A stretch of 64,000 nt of DNA from Bog-756 sp049517675 (GCA_049517675.1 JBEKRV010000016.1:1-64000); one strand, 5' to 3'; numbered from the stretch's first letter, positions 8,552-17,209 are shown. The notes: generated by a model from the sequence alone, not told the origin. Made by a program: numbers and translations.

Positions 8552-9376
8552 ATGATCCGAGAGTCGACCCGCGCTCGCCGCCACCGTCGTCGGTGGCCGT
8601 GGGTACTCGGCGCGGTGGTCCTGGTCGCCGGGGCCGGGGTGCTCGTGTTCGTCCTGACCGCGAACCGGGCAAAGCCGGTGTCCTTGTACCAGGCCGAGAG
8701 CCGGCTGGGGAACGGCCGACTCGGTACCCCGGGCTCGGCCCGACCTGCGCCGGGGGTCTACCAGTACACCGGATCGGGAACCGAACAGCTGTCCTTGCCG
8801 CCTCTGTCCCAGGCCGAAGGGCCCTCGCTCCCCGGCACGGTGACGCTGCAAGGCTCCAACTGCTGGCTCTTCAGGATCGACTACAGCACCCATCACTGGC
8901 AGACATGGAACTACTGCCGCCACGGGAGCGACCTCTGGGAAGCCGGTGGGCAGACCTGGCAGCTGTGGTCGGTCGGCCCGGTCAACGTCACCAATCTGAG
9001 CTCGTTCACGTGCGCTCCCGGCACCATGGCCCTGCCGGTCGATGCGGCCCCCGGCGAGCGCTGGCAGTCGCGGTGCACCGGAACCAACACGTCGGTGAGC
9101 GGTACCACGACGAGCGCCGGCCCGTACAAGTTCATCGGGCTCGACACCATCCGGGTCGGTAGGACACCCGTGACCGCCGCCCAATTCCTGCGCCTACGAA
9201 CGGACTCGGGAGCGCAGAAGGGTACCGAGCGCTCCGAGGTGTGGTTCAGCACGAGCACCGGCCTTCCGCTACGGGTGCAGCAACAGATCAAGCTCACGAC
9301 CGCCACTCCGTTCGGGACGTCCACCTACACCCAGAACGGCGTCTTCACGCTCGCATCCCTGGCTCCCCACCACTGA
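8552..9376 (+). CDS. Membrane-anchored extracytoplasmic protein of unknown function
   Basis: I do not recognise this 274-residue protein. It begins with a strongly basic stretch (about residues 4-14) and one membrane helix at about residues 16-36, so the remaining 235 residues are probably outside the membrane. That part is rich in Thr, Ser and Gly, contains three cysteines and several tryptophans (for example HHWQTWNYC), and has alternating patterns suggesting beta structure. There is no known catalytic motif. It lies between an exported phosphoesterase and a TPR lipoprotein on the same strand, fitting a cell-envelope role. Homologues would be expected mainly in related actinobacteria. Confidence 0.75.
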   Translation: MIRESTRARRHRRRWPWVLGAVVLVAGAGVLVFVLTANRAKPVSLYQAESRLGNGRLGTPGSARPAPGVYQYTGSGTEQLSLPPLSQAEGPSLPGTVTLQGSNCWLFRIDYSTHHWQTWNYCRHGSDLWEAGGQTWQLWSVGPVNVTNLSSFTCAPGTMALPVDAAPGERWQSRCTGTNTSVSGTTTSAGPYKFIGLDTIRVGRTPVTAAQFLRLRTDSGAQKGTERSEVWFSTSTGLPLRVQQQIKLTTATPFGTSTYTQNGVFTLASLAPHH

Positions 9377-9436
9377 TCCGTCACACCGCCGACCGGGACT
9401 AGATTTCGTGGCGACACACACCGTTACGGGGGCCAT

Positions 9437-10039
9437 ATGTCCGCCGACGAGGGATCCCAGATCGAGACCGCCCGACGTGCACCTCCCCGGACCCCCGGCC
9501 GCCCGCGCTGGGGACCGGCGGGACTCGCCGTCGTCGCCGTCTTCGGGACCCTCGTAGCCGCATGCTCGTCGGCGGCCGCTCCGAAGCCTTCGGGTACCGA
9601 TGCCACGTTCAACTCGGCGGTCGCCGCCGAGAAGAACGGTGACCGGGCGCTGGCGGTCGCCGACTTCCTCGCCGTGGTCAAGGCGGACCCCCGCAACACC
9701 TACGCGTGGTACGACCTCGGCGTCATCGCCGACCAGGTCGCGCAGCCGGCCGCCGCCGAAGCCGACTACCGGCGATCGCTCGGGACCGACCCGGGCTTCG
9801 TCCCGGCGCTCTACAACCTGGCCGTCATCGAGGCGCCGGATGCGCCGGCAGTGGCCGCGCAACTCTACGAGCGAGCGGTCCGGGCCGAGCCCCGGGACGC
9901 CGACGCGCACCTGAACCTTGGCCTCGTCCTGAAGACGCTCGGACACACGACGGTCGGCGACGCGCAGATCGCCACTGCCCTACGACTCGATCCGTCCCTG
10001 TCCGGTCGGGTGGCGCCCGACGTGACCCCCGGTTCATGA
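9437..10039 (+). CDS. TPR-repeat lipoprotein
   Basis: 200-residue protein with a long basic N-terminus, a hydrophobic segment and a lipobox TLVAAC ending near residue 43, so it is probably a lipoprotein on the outer face of the membrane. After a Ser/Ala linker come about three to four tetratricopeptide-like helical pairs, with consensus-type spacing such as NTYAWYDLGVIADQ, FVPALYNLAVIE and DAHLNLGLVLKTLG. TPR repeats bind other proteins. Its stop overlaps the ATG of the glycosyltransferase (ATGA), so the two are translationally coupled and probably act together. Confidence 0.82.
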   Translation: MSADEGSQIETARRAPPRTPGRPRWGPAGLAVVAVFGTLVAACSSAAAPKPSGTDATFNSAVAAEKNGDRALAVADFLAVVKADPRNTYAWYDLGVIADQVAQPAAAEADYRRSLGTDPGFVPALYNLAVIEAPDAPAVAAQLYERAVRAEPRDADAHLNLGLVLKTLGHTTVGDAQIATALRLDPSLSGRVAPDVTPGS

Positions 10040-11172
10040 GCCCGGCGAGAACAACGGTCGGACTCGCCATGATCGTGAAGGACGAGGAGCTGACCCTCCC
10101 CCGTCTGGCGACGAGCCTCGCGGGCCAGATCGACCATTGGACCATCGTCGATACCGGAAGCACCGATGGGACCGTCGACCTCGCCGGGGAGGTGTTCCGC
10201 GGGATACCCGGGCAGGTGATCCGTGACGAGTGGCGTGGCTACGGTCCGTCGCGCAACGTCGCCCTCGACGCCGCCCGCCCGCATACGGACTGGATCCTCA
10301 CGCTCGATGCCGACGAGACCGTCGACGGGGAGATCGAGCGGGACGTCCCCCCCGAGTGCGACGCCGTCGAAGCGGAGTGCCGGTTCGACCCGTTGCGCTA
10401 CTGGATCACCCGGATGGTGCGGGCCGATGCCGACTGGCGATGGTTCGGGCGGGCCCACGAGTTCCTGGCCCGGGTCGACCAGGAGAGTGTGCCGTTCCGC
10501 ACCGGGCGCTTCGTCGTCGATCACCACGCCGACGGGGGGAACCGGGCCACCAAGTTGGAGCGCGAGCTCGCCCTCCTCCGTGCCGACCACCTCGACGACC
10601 CCGCCGACCAGCGGACGCTCTTCTACCTGGCCCGGACCTACGAGGACATGGGCGAGGCGGCGCGGGCCGCGACCTGGTACCGCAGGCGCGCCGAGGCGGG
10701 GGGCTGGGAAGAAGAGACCTGGTACGCCACGTGGCGACTCGGCCTCTGCCTGCTGGCCGCCGGGCGGGTGGACGAGGGCTGCGGAGTGCTGTGGACCAGT
10801 TGGGGGCGACGCCGGTGGCGCGCCGAACCCCTGTGGACCCTCGCACAGCACTACCGGTCGACCGGCCAGTGGCAGCTGTGCGCCGAAGTGTGCCGGTTGG
10901 CCCGCCAACACTGTGACGTGGGGATGGATCATCCGGTGACGGAGTGCCGCGGTGACCGCCTCTTCGTGCACGTCGACGTCTACCGCTGGAGAATGGCCTA
11001 CGAGGAGTCGATCTGCTCGTACTACGTCGGTGCCCACGAGCGGGGTCTCGAGATCACCGACGCACTCCTCTCATTGGCGGATCTCCCGCCCGCGATCGCG
11101 CAGAACGTCCGCGACAACCGCGCCTTCTACGTCGACCACCCCCGGGTTCCACCCGATGGACCGTCCTCCTGA
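10036..11172 (+). CDS. Family 2 glycosyltransferase with helical-repeat C-terminus
   Basis: 378-residue GT-A enzyme that transfers a sugar from a nucleotide donor. The N-terminal catalytic half shows AMIVKDEE, VDTGSTDGT and the DAD motif in TLDADETVD (near residue 97), typical of the GT2 subgroup related to LPS core or SunS-like enzymes. From about residue 180 to the end, helical repeats such as RTLFYLARTYEDMGEAARAATWYRR have TPR character. No membrane helix is seen, so it acts in the cytoplasm. It is coupled to the TPR lipoprotein and lies upstream of the collagen-like protein, whose Thr-rich triplets would be a plausible acceptor; that link is inference. Confidence 0.85.
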   Translation: MSPARTTVGLAMIVKDEELTLPRLATSLAGQIDHWTIVDTGSTDGTVDLAGEVFRGIPGQVIRDEWRGYGPSRNVALDAARPHTDWILTLDADETVDGEIERDVPPECDAVEAECRFDPLRYWITRMVRADADWRWFGRAHEFLARVDQESVPFRTGRFVVDHHADGGNRATKLERELALLRADHLDDPADQRTLFYLARTYEDMGEAARAATWYRRRAEAGGWEEETWYATWRLGLCLLAAGRVDEGCGVLWTSWGRRRWRAEPLWTLAQHYRSTGQWQLCAEVCRLARQHCDVGMDHPVTECRGDRLFVHVDVYRWRMAYEESICSYYVGAHERGLEITDALLSLADLPPAIAQNVRDNRAFYVDHPRVPPDGPSS

Positions 11173-11327
11173 CCGTCGACCTGACGGAATGGTCAGCTGT
11201 CCAGTCGACGGCCGGCGCTCCCTCGGCTCTCCGGCGTCGCAGCCACCGTTGGGGCGCAACCCGCGGTGCGCGTGTCGGTCATCGACATCTGGGCCCTGAT
11301 CGACGCTCACGAGCGACATTCCTCCGG

Positions 11328-11347
11328 TCCGCGACCCTTGTCGCGGA
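11328..11347. promoter_or_regulatory. Perfect 8-bp inverted repeat over the -35 region of the collagen-like gene
   Basis: TCCGCGAC and GTCGCGGA flank CCTT. The right arm covers the candidate -35 box, so this could be an operator; it could also be a terminator for the upstream glycosyltransferase. Confidence 0.4.
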
Positions 11348-11366
11348 GGGCGTCCGGGCTTACATT
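11338..11366 (+). promoter_or_regulatory. Promoter of the collagen-like protein gene
   Basis: TTGTCG (11338-11343) and TACATT (11361-11366) are 17 bases apart. Transcription would begin near 11373, leaving a leader of about 40 bases with a strong ribosome binding site. Confidence 0.5.
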
Positions 11367-11413
11367 GGACGATGGTGCCCTTCACGGGGATCCGGACGTA
11401 CTGGAGGAAGCCG

Positions 11414-12541
11414 ATGGCAACCCGTTCCGTGCACAGGACCATCCGTCGAAACCGGCAGCTCACCCTCCGGCGCCAGTGGTGGTCGTATCGGATCTCGGGA
11501 GTGGCAGCTGGCGCGGCGGTGATGAGCGGGCTGCTCGCCGGAGGCGTTCCGGGTGTCGCCGCCGCCAGTACCGGACTCTCCTTGCGGGCGGAGACGCCGG
11601 GCGGGTCCGGCTATTGGCTCGTGACGGCGCAGGGGGCCGTCTACGCGTTCGGGGCGGCCCGCTACTACGGTGGAATGCTCGGCACGCCGATCACCGCGCC
11701 GATCGTCGCACTCGTCGCCTCACCCGGCGGGCAGGGCTACTGGCTCATCGGCCAGGACGGTGCCGTGTACGCATTCGGCGACGCTCAGTTCTTCGGCACA
11801 CCGAAGACGGCGGGTGCGTCCCTGTCGTCGACCGTGGCCGGTGCAGCCGCTCTGCCGGCATCGGGGGGTGCAGGGCCGGCCGGGCCGACGGGAGCAGCTG
11901 GAGCGACCGGGGCGACGGGAGCGACCGGGGCGACCGGGCCGGTGGGCCCCATGGGGCTCGTGGGACCTACGGGGGCACCAGGACCCCCGGGTCCGACGGG
12001 AGCGACGGGTCCGACGGGAGCTGTCGGGCCGACCGGGGCGACCGGGGCGACGGGAGCGACCGGACCGACGGGGCCGACGGGAGCGACCGGGCCGACCGGG
12101 GCGACCGGGGCGACCGGCAGCGGCGTCTTCGCCGAGTTCTACGCGCTCATGCCCCCGGACAACTCCTCGACGATTGCACCGGGTAGCGACGTCCAGTTCC
12201 CTCTGGAGGGTCCGGTCGGCGGATCGTCGATCCTACCGATCACCTCGTCCACATTCGCACTGACCAACGTCGGCGCCTACGAAGTGACGTTCAACGTCGG
12301 AGTGACTGAGCCCGGCCAGTTGGAGCTGTCGCTCAACGGGGTCGAATTGGCCTACACGGTAGTGGGGCGCGCAACCGGAACCTCGCAGATCGTCGGCCAG
12401 AGCCTGGTCACGGTTTCAGCGCCGGATTCGGTCCTTGCAGTGGAGAACCCGAGTGCAGAGTCATTGCCGCTCACGGTCACCACCGATGCCGGGGGCGTAC
12501 TGCCCGCCAGTGCCTCGTTGATCATCCAGCAGCTCGGGTGA
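11414..12541 (+). CDS. Secreted collagen-like surface protein
   Basis: 375 residues. The ATG at 11414 is chosen because GGAGG lies six bases upstream; the frame is open further up. A long basic signal peptide (cleavage probably after AASTG or nearby) is followed by two copies of a repeat beginning GYWL and containing AVYAFG, about 42 residues apart, a beta-type module common in Acidimicrobiia. Then come 27 uninterrupted Gly-X-Y triplets (11873-12115), mostly GAT and GPT, expected to form a collagen triple helix. The last 140 residues resemble the trimerising C-terminal domain of BclA-like spore and phage collagen proteins. Likely a trimeric fibre on the cell surface, possibly glycosylated on Thr. 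Confidence 0.88.
   Translation: MATRSVHRTIRRNRQLTLRRQWWSYRISGVAAGAAVMSGLLAGGVPGVAAASTGLSLRAETPGGSGYWLVTAQGAVYAFGAARYYGGMLGTPITAPIVALVASPGGQGYWLIGQDGAVYAFGDAQFFGTPKTAGASLSSTVAGAAALPASGGAGPAGPTGAAGATGATGATGATGPVGPMGLVGPTGAPGPPGPTGATGPTGAVGPTGATGATGATGPTGPTGATGPTGATGATGSGVFAEFYALMPPDNSSTIAPGSDVQFPLEGPVGGSSILPITSSTFALTNVGAYEVTFNVGVTEPGQLELSLNGVELAYTVVGRATGTSQIVGQSLVTVSAPDSVLAVENPSAESLPLTVTTDAGGVLPASASLIIQQLG
11873..12115 (+). repeat. Gly-X-Thr coding repeat (27 triplets)
   Basis: Nine-base units of the type GGG-GCG-ACG/ACC are repeated with silent changes, encoding GAT, GPT and a few GPV, GPM, GLV, GAP and GPP triplets. Such tracts change length easily by slippage or recombination. Confidence 0.9.
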
Positions 12542-12594
12542 GGCGTCACGCTCCTGCCCATCCGCCGTAGACCGGTAGACCGGTCGCGGGCCCA

Positions 12595-12609
12595 CTCGAG
12601 CTCCTCGAG
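12595..12609 (+). terminator. Hairpin after the collagen-like gene
   Basis: CTCGAG-CTC-CTCGAG forms a 6-bp stem in the 122-base gap before the next gene, preceded by a GTAGACCG direct repeat. No T tract. Confidence 0.35.
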
Positions 12610-12664
12610 GGCCGGGCGCGACAGAGACCCCGTATCGAAGGAACCTCCTGACCCCTGGCATACC

Positions 12665-13777
12665 ATGAGCCTCATGCAGGCCAGGGTGGTCGCCCCGACC
12701 GAGCTCACGAGTGCCGACGTGGCCCGGTGGTCCGAGTGCGCAGCCTCGTCGCTCGAGCCCAACCCCTTCTTCGAGCCGGGCTGGCTGCTGCCGGCCCTCG
12801 CCCACCTCGACGAGTCGCCGACGACCGTGCTGGTGTTCGCCGAGCACGACGGCGCCGTCCACGCGTTTGTTCCCGTCGAGGAGATCGGTTCCGACGACGA
12901 CCTCGCGGGCGCTAGACGCACCCACGCCACTCTGGTGACCCGGGTGGTACCCACCGCCGTCGCACTCACCACACCTCTCGTCGTCGCCGAACGAGCCGTG
13001 GAAGCGCTGATGTGCCTCATGAGCGAGCTCCTCCGGATGGCCGAGGAACGCGGTGCCGACCTGGTCGTCATGGAGTGGGTGGCAAGGGACGGCCGGACGG
13101 CCCGGTTGCTCAGGGACGCGGCTGACCGGGGCGACCATCACCTCATCGAGTTCGACAGTTGGGAGCGTGGGTTCCTCCGCCGACGGTCCGACCTCGAGGA
13201 TTCCTACTGGCTCCGGGCGATCGGGAAGAACCGTCGCCGCACGATTCGCCAGCACCGCCAGAGACTCGACGCCGTGCTCGGGTCGACCTCGCGCCTCCGC
13301 ACGCGCACCGACCCCGACGCCATCGACGCCTTCCTGCGCCTGGAGGCGTCGGGGTGGAAGGGCCGTGACCCCGGGGGCCTTGCACTCCGCCGGCAGTCGG
13401 GATCGGCCGCATTCTTCGATGCGGTCTGCCGTTGCCACCTCGACGGGGGCCGCATGTGGTTCGTCTCGCTCGAGGGCGACAGCGGGCCCATCGCCATGGT
13501 CTGCTGCCTGCGCGGCGGCGACGGCGTCTTTGCCATACGCACCGCCTACGACGAGGACCTGGCCAGGTTCGGCCCCGGGGTCGAGGTGTTCCTGGCCGCG
13601 ATGGAGCGCTTCGACCGCGATACCGACGCCCGGTGGTTCGACTCCTGCTCGGGACCGGACAACCGGCACCTGCTCGGACTGTTCCCCGACCGGAGGGCGC
13701 TGGCGACGATGATGTTCCGTGTGCACGATCACCATGGGCCCCGGCAGGCGTCCACCGACCCGGTGGTCGCCCGATGA
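12665..13777 (+). CDS. CelD/BioF2-type GNAT acyltransferase
   Basis: 370-residue protein of the acetyltransferase group PF13480 (CelD/BcsL, BioF2-like), related in fold to FemAB enzymes and GNAT acetyltransferases. The recognisable stretch is in the second half, including NRRRTIRQHRQRL, FLRLEASGWKG and WFVSLEGDSGPIAM, with a final Y-D-E block. Members often modify polysaccharides or envelope amines. No signal peptide is present. The stop overlaps the ATG of the MaoC-like gene by four bases, which is an odd pairing of functions. No ribosome binding site lies close to the ATG. Confidence 0.82.
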   Translation: MSLMQARVVAPTELTSADVARWSECAASSLEPNPFFEPGWLLPALAHLDESPTTVLVFAEHDGAVHAFVPVEEIGSDDDLAGARRTHATLVTRVVPTAVALTTPLVVAERAVEALMCLMSELLRMAEERGADLVVMEWVARDGRTARLLRDAADRGDHHLIEFDSWERGFLRRRSDLEDSYWLRAIGKNRRRTIRQHRQRLDAVLGSTSRLRTRTDPDAIDAFLRLEASGWKGRDPGGLALRRQSGSAAFFDAVCRCHLDGGRMWFVSLEGDSGPIAMVCCLRGGDGVFAIRTAYDEDLARFGPGVEVFLAAMERFDRDTDARWFDSCSGPDNRHLLGLFPDRRALATMMFRVHDHHGPRQASTDPVVAR

Positions 13778-14265
13778 CCGCCGGGGTGCACGGGCGGCCG
13801 AAGCAGGTGGTCGGCTCGGTCGGGGACATGATCGACCTGGTCGGCGTACCGATGGGGCCGAGCCAGTGGCATGTGATCACCCAGGAACACATCGACCGCT
13901 TCGCGGACGCCGTCGGCAACCCGGCAGCCAACCACACGGATCCCGGATGGGCAGCCCGGACGCCGACGGGCGTGACGATCGCGTTCGGCGCCCAGGTCCT
14001 GGCCATGACGACGCTGCTCCTCGGTGACCTCTGGGAACTGCGGGGCGTGGTGGGCGGCGCCGACTGCGGGAGCAACAAGGTCCGTCACCTGGAGTCCGTC
14101 CCGGTGGACAGCAGGGTGCGGCTCCGTCCCACGATCGCCTCGGCCGAGCCGGTGGGCGAGGGCGGGGTCCGGGTCGTCACCGACCTCGAGTTCGAGATGG
14201 AGGGCGGCACACGGCCGGTGTGCGTGGCCCAGGTGGTCAATCTCTTCTGGTTCTCTCCGGACTGA
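13774..14265 (+). CDS. MaoC-like (R)-hydratase / dehydratase
   Basis: 163-residue hot-dog-fold protein of the MaoC dehydratase family, which hydrates enoyl-CoA-type substrates. The active-site block is visible as FADAVGNPAANHTD, with the catalytic Asn/Asp-Pro-x-x-x-His arrangement, and is followed by PTGVTIAFG. The length fits a single hot-dog domain acting as a dimer. The start ATG at 13774 overlaps the acyltransferase stop (ATGA), so translation is coupled. Substrate is unknown; fatty acid or sterol side-chain breakdown is the usual context. Confidence 0.86.
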   Translation: MTAGVHGRPKQVVGSVGDMIDLVGVPMGPSQWHVITQEHIDRFADAVGNPAANHTDPGWAARTPTGVTIAFGAQVLAMTTLLLGDLWELRGVVGGADCGSNKVRHLESVPVDSRVRLRPTIASAEPVGEGGVRVVTDLEFEMEGGTRPVCVAQVVNLFWFSPD

Positions 14266-14353
14266 GGGCGCCCCGGGTCGATCCTCAAGGTGGGCGGCTC
14301 ACCCGTCGATGGTTGAAGAACCCTCTGACGACGGACCGAGGAACCCAGCCACC

Positions 14354-16687
14354 ATGACAGCAGCGACACCATCACGAACGCCCGACCCCCTCGAGCGGGG
14401 TCGGGGCGACGGGGACGGCGGCGGATCGCGTGGAATCGCGGGCGTGCTCCGGCGGATCGGGCCCTCCCTGGTCGCCTACCTCATGGGCCCGGTCGCCCTG
14501 GTGACGATTCTCGTCCTCATGCACTACGGGGACGTCGCTCGGGAGCCGGCCTGGCTCTGGGTCGCCGTCTTCGTCGCCGTGCCGGCATCCAGTCTCCTGG
14601 TGGACAGGCTCTACACCGACAATTCGACCCGGGTCACGATGCACATCCGGATCGCCGTTCAGGCGGCCGCCGTGACCGCCGTGATCTACCTCACCGGATG
14701 GGGACCGGTGCTCTGGGGCGCCTTCGCCTTCCTGGCGCTCGAGAACGTCTCGCGTGGAGGCTCGAGCGTCTGGAGGATCACCGCCCTGTGGAGCCTGGTG
14801 GGGATCGGTCTCGGGCAGTTCCTCATCTGGCAGGGCTGGATGCCCTCGCGGCTGACCATGGCGGAGGCCAACTCCCTCGCCATCATGGGCGCGTTCGTCC
14901 TGGTCTTCGTCGTCTGGATGGCCGGCGTGACGATGCGCAAGAAGGAGGACGCCGAAGAGAAGATGCGGCTGAGCGAGGACCGCTTCCGATCGCTCATCCA
15001 GGATTCCTCCGATATCACCGTCGTGATGGACGAGATCGGCCTCTGCATGTTCGTGAGCCCGGCCGCCGAGGTGCTCCTCGGATACCGTCCCGACGAACTC
15101 GTCGGGGTGATGGCGACCGACCTCGTGCATCCGGACGACCGGGACCGCGTTCGCACCCGGCTCGGCGCCTACTTCCAGGCCACACCGGACTCCGCCCTCC
15201 TGCAGTTCCGCATGGCGCGCAAGGACGGAACGTGGTGTGACGTCGAAGCGGTGGTCACCAACCAGGTCGCCCGACCCTCGGTCGCCGGATACGTCGCCCA
15301 CGTCCGCGACATCACCGAGCGCAAGGAGTTCGAGGCGCTCCTGGCCCACCGCGCCCTCCACGATCCACTCACCGGACTCGCCAATCGCCAGCTCATCCTC
15401 GACCGGGCCGACCAGATGCTCAGTCGGTCCCGTCGGTCGCTCCAGCCGGTCGCCGCCTACTTCATCGACCTCGACAACTTCAAGGACGCCAACGATTCGT
15501 TCGGGCACGAGGCGGGGGACCGACTCCTCCAGGCGGTCGGGAGTCGCCTCGAGTCGATCCTCCGGGCCAGTGACACCGTGGGACGGCTCGGCGGCGACGA
15601 GTTCGTCATCCTCACCGACGGGGTGACGCTCGAAGGCGGACCCGGCGCGGTCGCCGACCGCATCCGGGAGGTCCTCCGCGCCCCCTTCGCCATCGACGGT
15701 TACGCCGAGATTCCCGTCAACGTGACGGCGAGCATCGGCATCGCCGTCGGGGACCGGGCATCAGCACAGGAGCTCCTGCGTGACGCCGACATCGCCCTCT
15801 ACAGGTCCAAGGCTGCCGGCCGGGACCAGGCCGTCCTGTTCGAGCCGGCCATGCAGCTCGCCATCGCCGGTCGGATGGAACTGCGGACCGATCTCGACAC
15901 GGCACTGGCCGAAAACCAGTTCTTCCTGCTGTACCAGCCGATCGTCGACCTCGAGAGCACCACCATCCGCGGGGTCGAGGCCCTCCTGAGGTGGCAGCAT
16001 CCGATCCGTGGCGTCATCCCTCCGAACGACTTCGTTCCCCTGCTCGAGGACTGCGGCCTGATCGTGGAGGTCGGGCGCTGGGTGCTCGAGACCGCCTGTG
16101 CCCAGGCCGCCCACTGGCACGCACAGGGCTACGACCCGACCATGTCGGTCAACGTCTCGATGCGCCAGCTCGAGTCCGACTCGTTCGTCGAGGACGTCCG
16201 CCGGACCCTGTCCGTCCACGACCTCGATCCCCGGTCGCTGGTGGTCGAGGTCACGGAGACGGCACTGATGAAGGACGCCAACGCCACCGTCTCGAGGCTG
16301 CAACGCCTCAAGCAGCTAGGGGTCAAGATCGCCATCGACGATTTCGGGACCGGCTACTCCTCGTTGGCCTACCTCCGGCAGTTCCCGGTCGACGTGCTGA
16401 AGATCGACCGGTCGTTCATCGCCAGTATGGACGGGACGGCCGACTCCTTCGCCCTCATCCATACCATGGTCGAGCTGGGTCGGGCCCTCGGCCTCGTGAC
16501 CCTGGCCGAGGGGATCGAGCACGAGGACCAGCTCGAGAGCCTCCGGGGTCACCAGTGCCACAGCGGTCAGGGCTTCATGTTCTCCAAGCCCGTAGAGGCG
16601 GCGATGATCGAGACGCTCCTCGCCCACACCGCGCGGTCGGCACACGACCGGCCGTCGGAGACGCACCCGCTCCCCATGCCCCACTGA
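14354..16687 (+). CDS. Membrane PAS-GGDEF-EAL cyclic-di-GMP protein (paralogue 1)
   Basis: 777 residues. About five membrane helices (roughly residues 40-200), a PAS domain (about 210-330), a GGDEF domain with intact RLGGDEF near residue 411 and an RxxD inhibitory site (RASD) before it, then an EAL domain with EAL near 541 and DDFGTGYSSL. Both diguanylate cyclase and phosphodiesterase signatures are complete, so it may make and break cyclic di-GMP. The ATG at 14354 gives the same length before the first helix as in the paralogue at 31387-33723; an ATG at 14309 is also in frame. It is close in sequence over its whole length to that paralogue. Confidence 0.92.
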   Translation: MTAATPSRTPDPLERGRGDGDGGGSRGIAGVLRRIGPSLVAYLMGPVALVTILVLMHYGDVAREPAWLWVAVFVAVPASSLLVDRLYTDNSTRVTMHIRIAVQAAAVTAVIYLTGWGPVLWGAFAFLALENVSRGGSSVWRITALWSLVGIGLGQFLIWQGWMPSRLTMAEANSLAIMGAFVLVFVVWMAGVTMRKKEDAEEKMRLSEDRFRSLIQDSSDITVVMDEIGLCMFVSPAAEVLLGYRPDELVGVMATDLVHPDDRDRVRTRLGAYFQATPDSALLQFRMARKDGTWCDVEAVVTNQVARPSVAGYVAHVRDITERKEFEALLAHRALHDPLTGLANRQLILDRADQMLSRSRRSLQPVAAYFIDLDNFKDANDSFGHEAGDRLLQAVGSRLESILRASDTVGRLGGDEFVILTDGVTLEGGPGAVADRIREVLRAPFAIDGYAEIPVNVTASIGIAVGDRASAQELLRDADIALYRSKAAGRDQAVLFEPAMQLAIAGRMELRTDLDTALAENQFFLLYQPIVDLESTTIRGVEALLRWQHPIRGVIPPNDFVPLLEDCGLIVEVGRWVLETACAQAAHWHAQGYDPTMSVNVSMRQLESDSFVEDVRRTLSVHDLDPRSLVVEVTETALMKDANATVSRLQRLKQLGVKIAIDDFGTGYSSLAYLRQFPVDVLKIDRSFIASMDGTADSFALIHTMVELGRALGLVTLAEGIEHEDQLESLRGHQCHSGQGFMFSKPVEAAMIETLLAHTARSAHDRPSETHPLPMPH

Positions 16688-16693
16688 GCGTAG

Positions 16694-16718
16694 GACGAGG
16701 CTTCCGGGGATCCTCGTC
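16694..16718. terminator. Bidirectional terminator hairpin between convergent genes
   Basis: GACGAGG and CCTCGTC form a perfect 7-bp stem with an 11-base loop exactly in the 37-base gap between the GGDEF-EAL gene and the convergent uspA-like gene. Confidence 0.5.
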
Positions 16719-16724
16719 GGCGCG

Positions 16725-17174
16725 TCAGCGGAGGGCCAGACCCCGCCGGTCGCAGCGCAGGGCCGTCGGGGTCACGATGACCGGCAGCGGCGACAGCTTC
16801 AGGACCCGCTCGCGGACACCGTGTCCCAAGATGGAGTGCAGACCGCGCAGCCGGAGCGATCCGAGGACGATCGCATCGCACCCGCGCTCCGTCGACTCCT
16901 CGACGATCCGCCCGGCGACGTTGTCCTCCCGGGCCGAGCACACCCGGCCGTCCGCCTCGATACCCGCCGTCCGCATCCGCATGACGGTCTCGTCGACGAG
17001 CTGTTGGGCCTCGGCGACGGTCTCCAACGGCGGGATCCGTATCGACCTCGGCAGTTCCCGAACATGCAGTACCTCGACGTCGGCCTTCGACTTGGCCGCC
17101 AGTCCGATGGTGAAATCCACGGCGGCCTGACCCGGATCGAATTGGTCGATGGCCAGAAGCAGTCTGTCTCGCAT
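16725..17174 (-). CDS. Universal stress protein (UspA family), degenerate nucleotide loop
   Basis: 149 residues of the Usp fold, starting RDRLLLAIDQFDPGQAAVDF and ending VIVTP near the last strand. The usual ATP-binding motif G-2x-G-9x-G-S/T is altered: the stretch beginning GSLRLRGLHSILGHG has Arg in place of the second Gly and His-Gly in place of Gly-Ser, so it may not bind ATP. The ATG at 17174 has GGAGG seven bases upstream and is preferred to the longer frame. A TACAAT hexamer at 17204-17209 is the likely -10 box. Converges with the upstream GGDEF-EAL gene. Confidence 0.87.
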   Translation of the reverse strand: MRDRLLLAIDQFDPGQAAVDFTIGLAAKSKADVEVLHVRELPRSIRIPPLETVAEAQQLVDETVMRMRTAGIEADGRVCSAREDNVAGRIVEESTERGCDAIVLGSLRLRGLHSILGHGVRERVLKLSPLPVIVTPTALRCDRRGLALR

Positions 17175-17203
17175 CACGACACCTCCACGTGCACAGCGCA
17201 TCG

Positions 17204-17209
17204 ATTGTA
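17204..17209 (-). promoter_or_regulatory. -10 element of the uspA-like gene
   Basis: TACAAT on the minus strand, 29 bases before the ATG, gives a leader of about 23 bases that contains the GGAGG site. GTGCAC occurs on both sides of it (17193-17198 region and 17213-17218) and might be bound by a regulator. No clear -35 box. Confidence 0.45.

Noticed and set aside
9865..11037. A 390-codon minus-strand frame over the glycosyltransferase.
   Set aside because: The plus strand has the GT2 motifs and is coupled to the gene before it; the antisense frame has no recognisable feature.
11873..12115. Regular short repeats considered as a CRISPR array or minisatellite.
   Set aside because: Units are nine bases, contiguous, without spacers, and keep the reading frame as Gly-X-Thr codons.
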